Positions 7,214-8,105 of a stretch of 8,105 nucleotides of DNA are shown here, in pieces; position 1 is the first letter of the stretch, and every line of letters begins with the position of its first letter. A program made the translations under genes and the position numbers. Under the pieces are notes generated by a model. It did not search any database, was not told the origin of the DNA, and was given only the letters and a program-made list of their open reading frames with translations. The stretch is from Aquifex aeolicus (GTDB taxonomy: Bacteria; Aquificota; Aquificia; Aquificales; Aquificaceae): the NCBI GenBank assembly GCA_011375045.1, contig DRNB01000120.1:1-8105 (forward strand), read 5' to 3'.

Positions 7214-7609
7214 ATGATATACAGAAGACGCGTCCAGTTCTACGAAACAGACGCTCAGGGGGTAGTTCACCACTCCAACTACTTCAGGTTCTTCGAAGAG
7301 GCACGGGGGGAGTTCCTCAGGGATATAGGCGTCCCCTACAGCGAGATAAGGGAAAGCGGTTACGAGGTCGTCCTCCTGGAAGCCTCCTGCACCTTCAGGA
7401 AACCCCTGTTTTACGACGAGCTTTTTGAGATTCAACTTTGCCTTTCTGAGGTGGATCGCTTCACCTTTACCTTCCTTTACGAGGTGAGGGTCGAGGGGGA
7501 ACTCAGAGCGGAGGGAAGAACCCGGCACTGTGTAACGAGGCAGGGAAGGATAGTTTCCATACCCGAGAAGCTCAGGATCAAACTGCTCCCCACACCCCGA
7601 AGGGGTTAA
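7214..7609 (+). CDS. YbgC/FcbC-type acyl-CoA thioesterase (hotdog fold)
   Basis: The 131-residue length is typical of single hotdog-fold (4HBT) thioesterases, which hydrolyse acyl-CoA or acyl-ACP thioesters. The N-terminal signature RVQFYETDAQGVVHHSNYF (residues 6-24) matches the YbgC active-site motif YEDTDAGGVVYHANY; D13 is the predicted catalytic aspartate and H20 the conserved histidine. The family's usual Gly after TDA is Gln15 here. RKPLFYDELFEI (62-73) and TRHCVTRQGRIV (108-119) fit the rest of the fold. The ATG follows the fur stop by eight bases with only a weak GGA before it. YbgC often sits with tol-pal genes; here it follows a regulator and an acyl-activating fusion, pointing to acyl-chain turnover or editing for phospholipids. 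The substrate is unknown. Confidence 0.88.
   Translation: MIYRRRVQFYETDAQGVVHHSNYFRFFEEARGEFLRDIGVPYSEIRESGYEVVLLEASCTFRKPLFYDELFEIQLCLSEVDRFTFTFLYEVRVEGELRAEGRTRHCVTRQGRIVSIPEKLRIKLLPTPRRG
7594..7606 (+). terminator. Short GC hairpin at the end of the thioesterase gene
   Basis: ACCCC-GAA-GGGGT forms a perfect five-base-pair stem with a three-base loop, ending just before the TAA. The U-tract expected of an intrinsic terminator is missing (TTAATG follows). It could slow polymerase or end the lipid cluster before the promoter of the next locus, but the evidence is weak. Confidence 0.25.
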
Positions 7610-7675
7610 TGTCAGAAACCGTAGCTCCGCTCCGTTAAGAATATTCAGAATGGGTAGAGTGGAAACCGGAACCGG

Positions 7676-7684
7676 TGCTATAAT
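7676..7684 (+). promoter_or_regulatory. Extended -10 promoter of cas10/csm1
   Basis: TGCTATAAT is an exact extended -10 element (TGn followed by consensus TATAAT at 7679-7684). No good -35 is found 16-18 bases upstream, which is normal for extended -10 promoters. Initiation would be near 7691, giving a leader of about 21 bases that contains the Shine-Dalgarno. The tandem ACCGGA/ACCGGT just upstream overlaps the spacer and could be an operator. Confidence 0.65.
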
Positions 7685-7693
7685 CCTAAAGGC

Positions 7694-7700
7694 GGAGGGA
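7694..7700 (+). promoter_or_regulatory. Shine-Dalgarno of cas10/csm1
   Basis: GGAGGGA lies 11 bases before the ATG at 7712. It fixes the start codon and contrasts with the SD-less starts of most other genes in the window. Confidence 0.75.
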
Positions 7701-7711
7701 GAAAATACAAC

Positions 7712-8105
7712 ATGAGGGAGCGGGAAGTTCTCGCCCTTGCAGGCTTACTCCACGATGTGGGGAAGTTTGTCCAGAGAGCGAAGAGCAGGGGTTTTAAGTT
7801 CAACGATAAGGATTTGAACAAATCCTTAAATGCCTGGAACCCACAGCTTAAGGAAGTTTATGAACGCGAACACGCTTACCTAACATCGGTGTTCATTAAC
7901 TTTCTCGTAAAAGAAAATTTAATCAGTCCTGAGGATGCGGAAAAGCTCAGAAACTGGGGAGCAAGGCATCACAAACCTACAGACGAACTTGAGAGCGTAA
8001 TCTGCCAGATTGCCGACTGGTATTCCTCTTCGGAGAGGGAGACAAAAATAAGAAGCGATATTAACTTACTTCACTCTGTTTTTGAAAGGATATCATTAGA
8101 GCCTA
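7712..8105 (+). CDS. csm1: Type III-A CRISPR-Cas Cas10/Csm1, N-terminal HD nuclease domain (partial)
   Basis: The first 131 codons of an open frame run off the right edge. Residues 7-23 (LALAGLLHDVGKFVQRA) are the HD motif that opens Csm1, with H14-D15. It continues with EREHAYLTSVFI (H54), ARHHKP (H86-H87) and ADWYSSSERE (101-110, D102), which matches the Csm1 motif ADrlSSGERE; in the most common form the second S of SSS is Gly. All expected HD metal ligands are present, so the single-stranded DNase looks intact. Csm1 is the large subunit of the RNA-guided Csm complex; its Palm domains, outside the window, usually make cyclic oligoadenylates. SSGERE-like spacing favours Csm1 (III-A) over Cmr2 (III-B). 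Codon use is AT-richer than the flank (153 G/C in 360 bases at 7741-8100), suggesting separate acquisition. The rest of the csm operon should lie to the right. Confidence 0.88.
   Translation, partial: MREREVLALAGLLHDVGKFVQRAKSRGFKFNDKDLNKSLNAWNPQLKEVYEREHAYLTSVFINFLVKENLISPEDAEKLRNWGARHHKPTDELESVICQIADWYSSSERETKIRSDINLLHSVFERISLEP

Larger units (their letters stand above)
7610..7711 (+). other. Intergenic region entering the CRISPR-Cas locus
   Basis: These 102 bases between the thioesterase stop and the cas10 start contain no supported gene, RNA or CRISPR repeat. They hold a GAATATTC palindrome (7639-7646), a tandem six-base near-repeat ACCGGA/ACCGGT (7665-7676) where spacer and -35 DNA of the promoter would be, an extended -10, and a Shine-Dalgarno. 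This is where base composition changes from the GC-richer flank to the AT-richer cas gene. Confidence 0.6.

Noticed and set aside
7615..7668. GAAACCG present twice (7615-7621 and 7662-7668), resembling the GAAAC end of many CRISPR repeats
   Set aside because: Only seven bases recur, 47 bases apart, without a longer repeat unit or further copies, so it is not a CRISPR array.

Overview
The window looks like a stretch of chromosome from a thermophilic bacterium, most likely a member of the Aquificota (Aquificales). The proteins are rich in Glu, Lys and Arg, arginine is mostly AGG/AGA and isoleucine often ATA. The short Ppx/GppA protein closely resembles, as I remember it, the Aquifex aeolicus enzyme, including the shared GSYSVRLT phosphate-loop variant. 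The order is an inference; no species is claimed. Most of the window is moderately GC-rich (sampled lines about 50-63%).

Layout. (1) 1-1304, + strand: the last 26 codons of a GspE/PilB-type secretion ATPase, overlapping by one base a complete GspF/PilC inner-membrane platform gene; this is the end of a type II secretion or type IV pilus operon. (2) 1307-4213, - strand, convergent with gspF: a compact operon read as mut7-C-like gene, ppx/gppA, secD. Both junctions have the same form: a TAA stop, nine bases, then the next start in the same frame. secD is not followed by secF. (3) A 45-bp AT-rich divergent intergenic region at 4214-4258. (4) 4259-7609, + strand: an 820-residue fusion of an acyl-activating (AMP-forming) domain, an acyl carrier protein domain and a PlsC-type acyltransferase, then a Fur-family metalloregulator, then a YbgC-type hotdog thioesterase. 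This forms a small lipid/acyl-turnover cluster with a metal-responsive regulator inside it. (5) 7610-7711: a 102-bp intergenic region holding the clearest promoter in the window, an extended -10 TGCTATAAT followed by a strong Shine-Dalgarno. (6) 7712-end: the first 131 codons of cas10/csm1, the signature gene of a type III-A CRISPR-Cas system, running off the right edge. A hand count gives about 42% GC for 7741-8100, with A/T-ending codons unlike the neighbours, so the CRISPR locus probably has a different history from the housekeeping genes.

How the genes fit together. The first three blocks concern the cell envelope and housekeeping: pilus or secretion platform, Sec export, polyphosphate/(p)ppGpp hydrolysis, membrane phospholipid acylation. 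The last block is the entry to a defence island. The items most worth following are the cas10 entry point, the self-contained acyl activation-carrier-transfer polypeptide, the Mut7-C protein that seems to lack the usual PIN-like acidic residues, and the frequent absence of a Shine-Dalgarno, in some cases with a -10-like hexamer just before the start codon.
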